Positions 27,501 through 36,048 of a DNA stretch of 64,000 nucleotides are shown in pieces. The stretch lies in assembly GCF_001468485.1 (NCBI RefSeq), contig NZ_LODI01000047.1:55916-119915 (forward strand), written 5' to 3'. This DNA is from Pseudoalteromonas sp. H71. GTDB taxonomy: Bacteria > Pseudomonadota > Gammaproteobacteria > Enterobacterales > Alteromonadaceae. The notes under the pieces are model-generated. The model ran no database searches and was not told where the DNA came from. It saw nothing but the letters and a program-made list of their open reading frames with translations. The stretch's first letter is position 1. Every line of letters begins with the position of its first letter. Made by a program: the position numbers and the translations under genes.

Positions 27501-28964
27501 ATGTCTGATAGTATGATCCAAGTGTTAGTTTTTGCTATTGTAACGGGCCTAATTGGTTTATTTACATACTTAAAATGCCGCAATCAGGGGCGTAGTGAGC
27601 AAACTCAAAATAAAGAATATTTTTTAGCAGGAGGCGGTTTAACTTGGATATTTGTTGCAGGCTCAATCACGCTTACTAATTTAAGTACAGACCAGTTAGT
27701 TGGCATGAATGGGAACCAAATGGCTTTGTTAGTTTGGTGGGAGCTTGCGGCGATTATAGGTCTAATATTATTGGCTAAAGTGTTTATTCCTGTTTATTAC
27801 AAATATAACTGTACAACAACGACTGAATTATTAGAAAAGCGCTATAATAACAAGCATATCCGTGCCGTTATTGGTAGTTTGTTTTTTACAGGAAATGCAC
27901 TCATTTACATGCCTGCGGTTATTTACTCGGGTTCGCTATTTATGCAAACCATGTTTAAAGTTGATATTCCACTCATGTACATCGCGACCGCATTCGCTAT
28001 TGTAGGTGCCATTTATGCCTTTTTTGGTGGTCTGCGCGCTGTTGCGGTGTCGGATACTTACAACGGGTTACTGGTGCTCGGTATGGCAATACTTGTAGTG
28101 TTCTTAGCGCTTAACGCCATCGATTATGACTTTAGCGGTATCCCACAAGAGCGCTTAACTTTAATTGGCGGGCCTGATTCGCCTATCCCTTGGCCAACGC
28201 TGCTGACTGGTATGATATTCATTCAGATGTTTTACTGGGGAACTAATCAAACGATTACCCAGCGCGCTATGGCAGCACCCAATGTCAAAGAAGCGCAAAA
28301 AGGGATATTTGCGGCAGCAGGCATTCGCCTTTTGATTGTTCCGGCAATTGTAGTATTACCTGGTATTATTTCCTACAAGTTGTATGGCGACATTGGTGAT
28401 GCCGCATACGGCCGTATTGTAGGTGATGTTATGCCTACATGGTTAACGGGTGTGTTTGCGGCAGCAATGGCCGCCGCAGTGCTTTCAACTTATAACAGTT
28501 TACTAAACTCATCTACGGCATTATATGTGTGTGATATTCACGAAGCATATTTTAATAAAGAACCAAGTGTAGTAAAGCTAAGTGGTTATGTAACATTATT
28601 ATTAACTAGTTTGACGCTGGTGCTTGTGCCTATTTACCAGCAAGCAGACAGTATTATTAACTTACTACAGCAGCTAAACGGCTTACTAAGTATGCCTATA
28701 TTTTCAATTTTTGTGGTTGGCTTGTTGTTTAAAAATGTGGATGCGCGAGCAGGTATTGCCGCAGTAATTTTAGGTGTTGTGATGTACGGAATGCTGACAT
28801 TTGAAAGCTCACCGCTTCACACTACTATTCACTACATTCACTTAATGCCGGTAACGTTGTTTGTGTGTGTCGCATTTGCATTAACTGTGAATAAAGTTGT
28901 GTTTGGATTAAACGCTCAATGGGCTGGTAAATCTTCAGCAATTGACAACACAGTAAAACAATAA
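27501..28964 (+). CDS. Sodium:solute (SSS) symporter, probably for galactose or a galactoside
   Basis: The 487-residue protein has about 13 hydrophobic segments. SSS-family motifs include YFLAGGGLTWIFVAGSITLTN at the start and FGGLRAVAVSDTYNG near residue 175. The sodium-site stretch follows later. It resembles sodium/glucose-galactose transporters. It starts two bases after the SapC stop and closes the operon before a terminator. Uptake of the TonB-imported galactoside or galactose across the inner membrane is inferred from context. Confidence 0.88.
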   Translation: MSDSMIQVLVFAIVTGLIGLFTYLKCRNQGRSEQTQNKEYFLAGGGLTWIFVAGSITLTNLSTDQLVGMNGNQMALLVWWELAAIIGLILLAKVFIPVYYKYNCTTTTELLEKRYNNKHIRAVIGSLFFTGNALIYMPAVIYSGSLFMQTMFKVDIPLMYIATAFAIVGAIYAFFGGLRAVAVSDTYNGLLVLGMAILVVFLALNAIDYDFSGIPQERLTLIGGPDSPIPWPTLLTGMIFIQMFYWGTNQTITQRAMAAPNVKEAQKGIFAAAGIRLLIVPAIVVLPGIISYKLYGDIGDAAYGRIVGDVMPTWLTGVFAAAMAAAVLSTYNSLLNSSTALYVCDIHEAYFNKEPSVVKLSGYVTLLLTSLTLVLVPIYQQADSIINLLQQLNGLLSMPIFSIFVVGLLFKNVDARAGIAAVILGVVMYGMLTFESSPLHTTIHYIHLMPVTLFVCVAFALTVNKVVFGLNAQWAGKSSAIDNTVKQ

Positions 28965-28999
28965 ACAACTCAGCAATAAGTAACTAACGTAGACATAAT

Positions 29000-29030
29000 C
29001 GGCCAAAGTTAAGCTTTGGCCGGTTTTTAT
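29000..29030 (+). terminator. Terminator of the symporter operon
   Basis: GGCCAAAG and CTTTGGCC around TTAAG, extended by C-G pairs, are followed by GTTTTTATTTT. Confidence 0.9.
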
Positions 29031-29180
29031 TTTAAAATATTTAATTACCGCATAGAAAACCTAAACTCTTGTCCAAAGGTTTATTATTTCAAATTCAGAT
29101 AAGTGAATCAGTATGAGTTATAAATTTTATAGCTCGTGGTTTCATCTTTATTTTCGAGATTAAAACTGTTAAAACTTAAT

Positions 29181-29206
29181 TTATATGATATATACTACTA
29201 TATGAG
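29181..29206. promoter_or_regulatory. Candidate galactose-regulon operator before the alpha-galactosidase gene
   Basis: The site reads TTATATGATA, T, ATACTACTAT, then ATGAG. The first 21 positions match the site before galE (43360-43380) at 20 of 21 positions. It also contains a direct repeat, TATATGA at 29182 and 29199. The start codon is 112 bases downstream. Confidence 0.55.
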
Positions 29207-29317
29207 ACTACTGTCTGATAGCTTATGCCTAAAAACTCTGAGGCCTAGCTACGCATATCACAAACATTACCTCGGTATATTAATAACTCACACAATGAAG
29301 AAGAGGATAGGAAAATC

Positions 29318-31459
29318 ATGGCCAACACTAAATCATTTTATCGATTAGACAGTGTAAACAGCACCGTTATTTTCAACTGCCAAAGCAAAACACCTGCGTT
29401 ACTGTATTTTGGTAAACGTCTATCTGCGCAAACAACTGAGTTAATGCTTACTCAACTTGCTACCCGTCAAGAAGTAAAATGTGCCGTAGTTGAAGAAGCG
29501 CCTATTTCTCTTTCTCCTCTGTTAGGTGAGGGCTTTACTGGTGCACCGGGTCTTGAGCTTATAAACGATTCTATTGCTTGGTCTGTAGGGCCAAAGCTAA
29601 AAGAGGTTCGTCAGCCATCATCAGCAACGCTTGAGTTTGTAAGCGTAGATGAGCTTCGTGGTATTGAAGTCGTTCATAGTATTACGCTTGATAACAACAC
29701 TAATGTTTTAAGTGCACATACCGTGTTAACTAATTTAGGTGACTCACCACTAAGCGTAAGTTTTTGTGCAGCGCCAACGTTTCAATTACCAGATAGCGTC
29801 AGCAAAATAGTCAGTTTTGAAGGGCGCTGGTCAAACGAATTTCAACGTCAATCTGTTGATTTAGTATTAGGCAGCTTTGTTCGTGAAAACCGCAAAGGCA
29901 AAACATCACATGATGTATTCCCAGGTTTGATAGTACATAACGAAAATGCCGGTGAGCAGCATGGCGAATGTTACGGTTTTCATTTAGGGTGGAGTGGTAA
30001 CAATAAACTACGAGCAGAGCTCCTACCTGAAGGGCGACGTTATGTGCAAATGGGCGAGTTATTATTACCTGGCGAGCTTACCCTTGCTAAAGGTCAAACG
30101 TATCAAAGCCCGAGTATTTATGGATCGTTTTCAAGCGATGGCTTTAGTGCGCTTTCACGCAATTTCCACCGCTTTGTTAAAGCTAATTTACTTAGCCAAG
30201 CACAACGCGAAAAAACACGCCCAGTACACTACAACACATGGGAAGGCATTTACTTTGATCACGATGTAGACACACTTTGTCAGCTAGCCGACAAAGTAGC
30301 TCCTTTAGGTATCGAACGCTTTGTACTGGATGATGGTTGGTTTAAAGGCCGCCGTGGTGATTATGCCGGCTTAGGTGATTGGACGGTAGATTACGAAATT
30401 TATCCAGATGGCTTATCGCCAGTTATCGATCATGTAAACAGCTTAGGTATGGAGTTTGGTATTTGGTTTGAACCAGAAATGGTAAACCCAGATAGTGATT
30501 TATATCGTGCTCATCCTGATTGGGTATTAGGCTCAGAAAATAACGAGCAACTAAGCTTCAGAAACCAGCTTGTGCTTGATTTAACGCGCAAAGAGGTAGT
30601 TGAATACTTATACAAAGCTATTGACGATATTTTGGTTGAATACCCAACTATTAAATACATTAAGTGGGATATGAACCGCGATATTAACCATGCGGGTAAC
30701 TTTGATGGAAAACCAGCAGTGCATCAACAAACACTGGCACTGTATCGTTTAATTGATCGTATTAAAGCAGCGCACCCAGGCCTTGAAATAGAAAGCTGTT
30801 CATCAGGTGGTGCACGTGTAGATTACGGTGTGCTAGCACATACAGACCGTGTATGGACGTCGGATTCTAACGATGCGCTTGACCGCCTTGAAATTCAACG
30901 TGGTTGTTCATTCTTCTTCCCATCGTCGGTTATGGGGGCACACGTAGGACCGCGTGATTGTCATATCACTGGTCGTAATGTAAGTATTGAAATGCGTGCT
31001 GCGGTATCCATGTTTGGCCACATGGGAATCGAAATGGATCCACGTGAACTCACCGATCACGAATACTGTGCACTTAAAGCGGCTATTGCACTGCACAAAG
31101 AGCACCGTGACTTTATTCATGGCGCCGATTTATACCGCCTAGATAGCGACGATTTATCAATTAACTTTGGTTTAATCGACGAGCAAAAATCAAAAGCGTT
31201 ATTTGCGTATAACAGTGTTCGCGAAACACCACGTACCGCGCCTAATAAGCTTCGTTTTGTTGGTTTGGATGCAGATACACAGTACACACTTAATTTAGTG
31301 TGGCCTGTTCAATTTGAAGAATACCGTCCTTCGTCTATTGCAGCCGTGAACGGGCAAACCTTCACGGGTGAAGCGTTGATGGAATTTGGCCTACAAATGC
31401 CAATTTCATTCCCGCAAACATCACTTATTTTTGAGCTAACTAATACCAATTTGCAATAA
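29318..31459 (+). CDS. Alpha-galactosidase, glycoside hydrolase family 36
   Basis: The 713-residue enzyme hydrolyses terminal alpha-galactosyl bonds. The N-terminal beta-sandwich runs to about residue 310, then the catalytic barrel begins (ERFVLDDGWFKGRRGD). The nucleophile is Asp451 in YIKWDMNRD and the acid/base is Asp516 in WTSDSNDALDR. The active-site segment CSSGGARVDYG lies between them. No signal peptide is visible, so it acts on substrate already imported. The ribosome site is AGGA, 10 bases upstream. Its promoter region carries the operator shared with galE. Confidence 0.96.
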   Translation: MANTKSFYRLDSVNSTVIFNCQSKTPALLYFGKRLSAQTTELMLTQLATRQEVKCAVVEEAPISLSPLLGEGFTGAPGLELINDSIAWSVGPKLKEVRQPSSATLEFVSVDELRGIEVVHSITLDNNTNVLSAHTVLTNLGDSPLSVSFCAAPTFQLPDSVSKIVSFEGRWSNEFQRQSVDLVLGSFVRENRKGKTSHDVFPGLIVHNENAGEQHGECYGFHLGWSGNNKLRAELLPEGRRYVQMGELLLPGELTLAKGQTYQSPSIYGSFSSDGFSALSRNFHRFVKANLLSQAQREKTRPVHYNTWEGIYFDHDVDTLCQLADKVAPLGIERFVLDDGWFKGRRGDYAGLGDWTVDYEIYPDGLSPVIDHVNSLGMEFGIWFEPEMVNPDSDLYRAHPDWVLGSENNEQLSFRNQLVLDLTRKEVVEYLYKAIDDILVEYPTIKYIKWDMNRDINHAGNFDGKPAVHQQTLALYRLIDRIKAAHPGLEIESCSSGGARVDYGVLAHTDRVWTSDSNDALDRLEIQRGCSFFFPSSVMGAHVGPRDCHITGRNVSIEMRAAVSMFGHMGIEMDPRELTDHEYCALKAAIALHKEHRDFIHGADLYRLDSDDLSINFGLIDEQKSKALFAYNSVRETPRTAPNKLRFVGLDADTQYTLNLVWPVQFEEYRPSSIAAVNGQTFTGEALMEFGLQMPISFPQTSLIFELTNTNLQ

Positions 31460-31622
31460 TACTTAATCATTTTTAGGGGCTAAAAGTGTTGCTATTTGCG
31501 TTAAAAAATTCTCATTTAGAACAACTAAACAGCGAATTTTTTGCCTAGCTATCAACACGTTTATCTATCCCCAAAATAGATCACTTAATTAAGCGGATTG
31601 GTATAAAAATATAATAAGCAGT

Positions 31623-31650
31623 AAAAAGGGAGCTCATTAGCTCCCTTTTT
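31623..31650. terminator. Bidirectional terminator
   Basis: AAAAAGGGAGCT and AGCTCCCTTTTT around CATT serve the convergent alpha-galactosidase and GntR genes. Confidence 0.9.
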
Positions 31651-31669
31651 TAATGGTGTTTTCTGGTCA

Positions 31670-32392
31670 TCAGTCGAGTTTAGATTCAATGAGTTCTAGC
31701 GCTTCTTCTAAAATTGTTTCGACCGCTTTTTTAGCGCGCTCGGGGTTACCCGATTTAATTGTGTCTAAAATATCAGCATGTTTATTTACGTCTGCACCCG
31801 GTACACCTTTAATATGATTAGTGTAACGAATACTTACTCTAAGAGCGGTGCTAATAAATTCAGTCAGCTGCACAAAAAAGCGGTTGTTACTTGCTACTAA
31901 AATACTGGTGTGGAAAGCTATGTCGGCTTCTAACGGATCGTCTAATCCTTCATCGGCATCGGCCATGCGCGCAAGTGCGTTATCAATTTCTGCAAGCTGC
32001 TCTGGTGTGGCACTTACCGCAGCTAATGCGGCTGCTTGTGGCTCCAGTGCAACACGTACTTGGGTAAATTCCTTTAATAACGACAGTGACGGCTTACTGC
32101 TTAAAATCCAACGTAGTACATCGGTATCAAACATATTCCAACTGCTTTCTGGTAAAACACGAATACCTTGTTTAGGGCGCGATGAGATAAGCCCCTTCGC
32201 CGACAACATTTTAACTGCTTCGCGCGTTGCACTGCGGCTTACGTTGTATTTAATACATAGGTCGGCTTCTGAAGGCAGTCCTTCGCTTACTGGGTAAACG
32301 CCCCGCACTATTGCAAACCCTAAATCATGGGTTAATTGGTGAGTTAAATTTTGGCGAGGTTGAGTTTTCATCGTGCGAATTTCCGAGTTCAT
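31670..32392 (-). CDS. GntR-family (FadR/FCD) transcriptional regulator
   Basis: The 240-residue protein has an N-terminal winged helix (GLPSEADLCIKYNVSRSATREAVKMLS). The C-terminal FCD all-helical ligand domain, with the metal-site residues of the group, runs from about residue 90 to 235. FCD regulators usually bind small carboxylates or sugar acids. It is divergent from the SDR-dgoK pair, so it probably represses these and perhaps the other galactose units. The AT-rich upstream region (32402-32427) includes TATATCATAT elements like those in the alpha-galactosidase operator. The ATG at 32371 is a possible alternative start. Confidence 0.88.
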   Translation of the reverse strand: MNSEIRTMKTQPRQNLTHQLTHDLGFAIVRGVYPVSEGLPSEADLCIKYNVSRSATREAVKMLSAKGLISSRPKQGIRVLPESSWNMFDTDVLRWILSSKPSLSLLKEFTQVRVALEPQAAALAAVSATPEQLAEIDNALARMADADEGLDDPLEADIAFHTSILVASNNRFFVQLTEFISTALRVSIRYTNHIKGVPGADVNKHADILDTIKSGNPERAKKAVETILEEALELIESKLD

Positions 32393-32401
32393 TATTGCTT
32401 A

Positions 32402-32427
32402 ATTATATATCATATATCATATTAATG
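32402..32427. promoter_or_regulatory. AT-rich candidate operator between the regulator and dehydrogenase genes
   Basis: The sequence contains TATATATCATAT followed by ATCATATTAATG. The 12-mer TATATATCATAT is also present, on the opposite strand, in the operator before the alpha-galactosidase gene. It lies directly upstream of the regulator start, as expected for autoregulation. Confidence 0.4.
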
Positions 32428-32568
32428 TACGTAAGGATATGGTATAAACTTTTAAATCGCTAATTATTTTAACACAGCAATAACACCTTGGTTTGGCTCT
32501 TTCTCTCTAAGTAACCGTATTTTAAAAGGTTTAAGTTGAACTGAAAACATGCTGTAAGGAAATTTAAT

Positions 32569-33327
32569 TTGAACACTCAAGCTCAATATCACAGCCTTTC
32601 TGGCAAGGTTATTTTTATCACTGGGGGTGCGTCAGGCATTGGCAGAGCAATGGTTGAGTCGTTTGTTAAACAGCAGGCCAAAGTGGCATTCATTGATATA
32701 GATGATGAAGCCGCGCAAGCGCTTATTAGCGATTTACCCGATGCTAATTTATGGTACAGACAAGTAGATGTCACTGATTCGAATGCTTTGCAACGATCAT
32801 TGGTCGATGCATGTGCCGCCCTTGGTAGCGTAAATGTACTTATCAATAACGTTGCAAACGATCGTCGTCAAGCCAGTGAAGATGTGACCGTTAAAGATTG
32901 GGATCAATGCTTACAGATTAATTTAAATCCTGCTTTTTTTGCTTCTCAAGTTGCTATGTCGTTTATGCAACAAGAAGGTGCTGGCAGTATTATTAATTTT
33001 AGTTCTATTAATGCCATTATGGGTCAGCCGCAAATGGCAGGCTATGTAACCGCTAAAGCGGGTTTAATAGGTATGACCAAAGCACTTGCTCGCGATTATG
33101 GTGAGTTTGGTATTCGCGTTAATGCCATACTACCGGGCTGGGTTGCAACTGAACGTCAATTAGCAAGCTGGTTCACCGAGGAAGAGCAAGTCAAATGGAT
33201 GGAAGCCATGGCGCTTAAAAAATTAGTAACGCCAGATGACGTGGCTAATTTAGCGTTATTTTTAGCCGCCGATGAAAGCAGTATGATCACCGGGCAAGGC
33301 ATAAAAATTGACGGTGGGAGGCTTTAA
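32569..33327 (+). CDS. SDR-family dehydrogenase, probable D-galactose/aldose 1-dehydrogenase
   Basis: The 252-residue short-chain dehydrogenase has the cofactor motif TGGASGIG near residue 18 and the structural NNVAND. The catalytic Ser lies in INFSSINAI, with YVTAK as the Tyr-x-x-x-Lys, and the C terminus is GQGIKIDGG. It begins with TTG behind an AAGGA ribosome site. As dgoK follows it after three bases, oxidation of galactose (or a related aldose) to the lactone in the De Ley-Doudoroff route is the likely reaction. The exact sugar is not shown by sequence. Confidence 0.82.
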   Translation: MNTQAQYHSLSGKVIFITGGASGIGRAMVESFVKQQAKVAFIDIDDEAAQALISDLPDANLWYRQVDVTDSNALQRSLVDACAALGSVNVLINNVANDRRQASEDVTVKDWDQCLQINLNPAFFASQVAMSFMQQEGAGSIINFSSINAIMGQPQMAGYVTAKAGLIGMTKALARDYGEFGIRVNAILPGWVATERQLASWFTEEEQVKWMEAMALKKLVTPDDVANLALFLAADESSMITGQGIKIDGGRL

Positions 33328-33330
33328 AGT

Positions 33331-34275
33331 TTGACTACTTCATCTTTGTTTATAGCCGTTGACTGGGGCACAAGCCATTTACGCGCTTACTTATGTAAAG
33401 TAGGTGAGGGCGATGAATTAACTTTAATTGATCAATGTGATGGCCCTGGTGTTGTAAAAGTTAACCAAGACTTTCAACAAACACTCATTAACGCCATTAC
33501 ACCTTGGACAGTGCAACATGGTGTATTACCTATTTATATTGCAGGCCAAATTACATCAACGATTGGTTGGTATGAAACCCCTTATCTAGAGTGCCCAATT
33601 AACCCTGAGGGCTTGCTTGATGCTGCTGTCAGTTTTGATTGCGAAGGCCACACGATTAACGCCCTACCTGGTACAAAATGTACGTTGCAAAACTCGCTAA
33701 TAGACGTAATGCGCGGTGAAGAACTACAAATACTGGGTTTTTTAAAACAAAATGAGCAGTATCAAACAGGTAAAATTTTACTGTGTTTGCCGGGCACACA
33801 TACCAAGTGGGTGCTAATTAACAATGGTAAAATAATCTGTTTTAAAACCGCCATGACCGGCGAGTTATACGACTTACTGTGCCATCAAAGTGTATTAATT
33901 CCTGACGATTGCGCTGAGGGTGAATTTGATTGGCAAGCGTTTGAACAAGGTTGCGATTTAACATTGGGTAGTGATAGCGGAAATTTAGCCCATGGTATTT
34001 TTAGTGTGCGAACACGCCAACTGTCTAAAGAACTAACTCCAGTACAAGCAAAAGCGTACTTATCGGGTGTATTAATTGGCAGTGATGTAAGAGCAGCGCG
34101 TTATGCAAGTGAATGGCAGCTACTCAGTAATACGCAGGTTGTCGTTATTGGTACATCACAACTCAATAAATGTTTTACTATGGCACTGACAAAAATAGGC
34201 GTGCAATGCAGCGAGTTTGATATTAAATCGGCAACGCTTAGTGGGTTTAACTACCTATACCAATCGGCTGAATAG
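33331..34275 (+). CDS. dgoK: 2-dehydro-3-deoxygalactonokinase
   Basis: The 314-residue kinase of the DgoK family phosphorylates 2-keto-3-deoxygalactonate. Diagnostic parts are VDWGTSHLRAYL at the N terminus, ALPGTKCTLQNSLIDVMRGEE near residue 112 and LCLPGTHTKWVLI near residue 150. The start is TTG preceded by GGGAGG. Galactonate dehydratase and KDPGal aldolase are not found in the window. The product would have to be cleaved by an aldolase encoded elsewhere, for example the Entner-Doudoroff Eda. The glp genes converge on it from the other side. Confidence 0.92.
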   Translation: MTTSSLFIAVDWGTSHLRAYLCKVGEGDELTLIDQCDGPGVVKVNQDFQQTLINAITPWTVQHGVLPIYIAGQITSTIGWYETPYLECPINPEGLLDAAVSFDCEGHTINALPGTKCTLQNSLIDVMRGEELQILGFLKQNEQYQTGKILLCLPGTHTKWVLINNGKIICFKTAMTGELYDLLCHQSVLIPDDCAEGEFDWQAFEQGCDLTLGSDSGNLAHGIFSVRTRQLSKELTPVQAKAYLSGVLIGSDVRAARYASEWQLLSNTQVVVIGTSQLNKCFTMALTKIGVQCSEFDIKSATLSGFNYLYQSAE

Positions 34276-34288
34276 TTAAGAATAAAAG

Positions 34289-34318
34289 CCCCTTTATAAC
34301 TTGTTAACTATAAAGGGG
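34289..34318 (-). terminator. Terminator of glpD
   Basis: CCCCTTTATA pairs perfectly with TATAAAGGGG. On the minus strand it is followed by CTTTTATTC. On the plus strand the tail is A-rich, so it works mainly for glpD. Confidence 0.75.
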
Positions 34319-34350
34319 AAAACGGGAAATAGTGATAATGAAACGGCTTA

Positions 34351-35841
34351 TTAATTGAGTGTTTCAATATAATTATTTAAAACTGTAATCTGCTCATCGC
34401 TAAAACGTAAACCCAGTTTACTGCGACGCCATAAAATGTTGTAAGCATTACCAGCCCACTCTTGCTTTAATAAGTAATCAACTTCAGCAGCAAATAAGCC
34501 ATGGCCAAAGTCATGCCCTAAATCACTGAGTTGTGTCGCATTGCCTAAAATAATTTTTGTGCGTGTGCCATAAGTGCGTACAAAGCGTTTTAACGTCACT
34601 TCGGGTAGCCAATGGTACAAAGATTTAAGTTCTTGAGTCAGCGCTTCAACGTTATTAAAGTCGCCCCCAGGTAATGCGCTGTGTTTAGTCCATGCTTTAC
34701 CCATTTGCGGATAAAAGTCTTCTAACTTATCAACAGCGGCTTCAGCCAGTTTACGATAAGTGGTAATTTTTCCACCAAATACGCTCAACAGTGGAGTATG
34801 TTTGCCTTCACTTGAAAGCTCTAGCTTGTAGTCACGCGTTACGGCTTGTGCATTTATAGACTCATCATCAAGCAGTGGGCGCACACCTGAAAAAGTATGG
34901 ACTATGTCTTCGCGTTTAATGTGGTTTTTAAAGTAGCTGTTAGTGATATCAATTAAGTAGTCGATTTCTTCATCGCTAATTTTTACATCTTGCGCTGCGC
35001 CGTTATGCTCTACATCAGTTGTTCCAACTAACGAATAATCATCTTCAAATGGAATAACAAATACAATTCGTTGGTCTTTATTTTGTAAAATGTAGGCTTC
35101 TTTTTCATTGTGAATGCGTGGCACAACAATATGGCTGCCTTTTACAAGACGAATATTTTGCGGTGATTTTTCAATTAGTGCTTCATCAAATAACTTTGCA
35201 ACCCAGGGACCTGCGGCATTAACAATACCTTTAGCTGATACGGTGTATTTATTCTTTGTGCTTTGTTGCTCTAGCGTAATTTGCCACTTATTTTGCTCGC
35301 GCTTAGCGTTTACACACTTAGTTTGTGTCGCAATGGTAGCGCCTTTTTCTTGTGCAGCAAGGGCATTTAAAATAACTAAACGAGAATCATCAACCCACCC
35401 ATCTGAGTATTCAAAACCTTTTACAATAGACGGCTCTAGCACGCTATTTTCGCCAAACTTAATACCACGGGAACCAGCCAGTGTTTCGCGCTTAGCTAGG
35501 TTGTCGTACATAAATAGGCCAATGCGGATCATCCAAGCAGGGCGTAAATGCGATTGGTGCGGTAATCTAAAGGTAAGTGGCCACATAATATGAGGAGCAT
35601 TTTTAAGTAGAACTTCTCGTTCAGCTAAGGCCTCTTTTACTAATCTAAATTCGTAATGCTCAAGGTAACGTAAACCACCGTGGATTAACTTAGAACTATT
35701 TGACGATGTTGCACAAGCAAGGTCCGATTGTTCACACAATAATACCTTTAAACCCCTGCCAGCTGCATCAGCTGCTATTCCAGTGCCGTTTACACCACCA
35801 CCGACGACAAGTAAGTCATATTCGTTATCTGCTAATTCCAC
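34351..35841 (-). CDS. glpD: Aerobic glycerol-3-phosphate dehydrogenase
   Basis: GlpD is a membrane-associated flavoprotein that oxidises glycerol-3-phosphate to dihydroxyacetone phosphate. The 496-residue length is normal. The FAD motif is VVGGGVNGTGIAADAAGRG, followed by SSNSSKLIHGGLRYLEHYEF and the C-terminal GGKITTYRKLAEAA. The start is GTG with an AAAGG ribosome site. glpK lies 207 bases upstream on the same strand, separated by a hairpin. A near-palindrome at 35858 overlaps the translation initiation region. Confidence 0.96.
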   Translation of the reverse strand: MELADNEYDLLVVGGGVNGTGIAADAAGRGLKVLLCEQSDLACATSSNSSKLIHGGLRYLEHYEFRLVKEALAEREVLLKNAPHIMWPLTFRLPHQSHLRPAWMIRIGLFMYDNLAKRETLAGSRGIKFGENSVLEPSIVKGFEYSDGWVDDSRLVILNALAAQEKGATIATQTKCVNAKREQNKWQITLEQQSTKNKYTVSAKGIVNAAGPWVAKLFDEALIEKSPQNIRLVKGSHIVVPRIHNEKEAYILQNKDQRIVFVIPFEDDYSLVGTTDVEHNGAAQDVKISDEEIDYLIDITNSYFKNHIKREDIVHTFSGVRPLLDDESINAQAVTRDYKLELSSEGKHTPLLSVFGGKITTYRKLAEAAVDKLEDFYPQMGKAWTKHSALPGGDFNNVEALTQELKSLYHWLPEVTLKRFVRTYGTRTKIILGNATQLSDLGHDFGHGLFAAEVDYLLKQEWAGNAYNILWRRSKLGLRFSDEQITVLNNYIETLN

Positions 35842-35857
35842 TGTGAGCTAACCTTTT

Positions 35858-35874
35858 TATTTGTAATATAAATA
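35858..35874. promoter_or_regulatory. Candidate operator at the glpD start
   Basis: TATTTGTAATATAAATA differs by one base from the palindrome before the TonB receptor gene (22232). It lies 17 bases before the GTG, next to the ribosome site, so it could also be chance in AT-rich DNA. Confidence 0.35.
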
Positions 35875-36012
35875 AGACATAAGCATCATAAAGCGACAGT
35901 TAGTGTTTGACAATAGCTAACCGCGCTTTTTGATTTTAAATTTTTTAGCCTGATCTTTTTAAAATCACACTTCGTAAAACGCGCCCTTTAATGAGCATAA
36001 AAGTGGCTTAAT

Positions 36013-36038
36013 ACGCCGTTAAATGTCATTAGCGGCGT
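36013..36038 (-). terminator. Hairpin after glpK
   Basis: ACGCCGTTAA pairs with TTAGCGGCGT (one G-T pair) just after the glpK stop. The T tail is poor, so partial read-through into glpD is likely. Confidence 0.5.
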
Positions 36039-36048
36039 GTAAAAATTA

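Larger units (their letters stand above)
28965..29317. other. 353-base gap before the alpha-galactosidase gene
   Basis: The gap contains a terminator (29000-29030) and the candidate galactose operator (29181-29206). The short ORF read here has no codon pattern or homology and is not counted as a gene. Confidence 0.6.

Noticed and set aside
29136..29348. A 70-codon plus-strand ORF before the alpha-galactosidase gene
   Set aside because: It overlaps the real gene start and the operator site, has no recognisable family or ribosome site, and its composition follows AT-rich intergenic DNA.
31848..32297. A long plus-strand ORF in the GntR gene
   Set aside because: Antisense shadow of a clear helix-turn-helix regulator, with no independent initiation signal.
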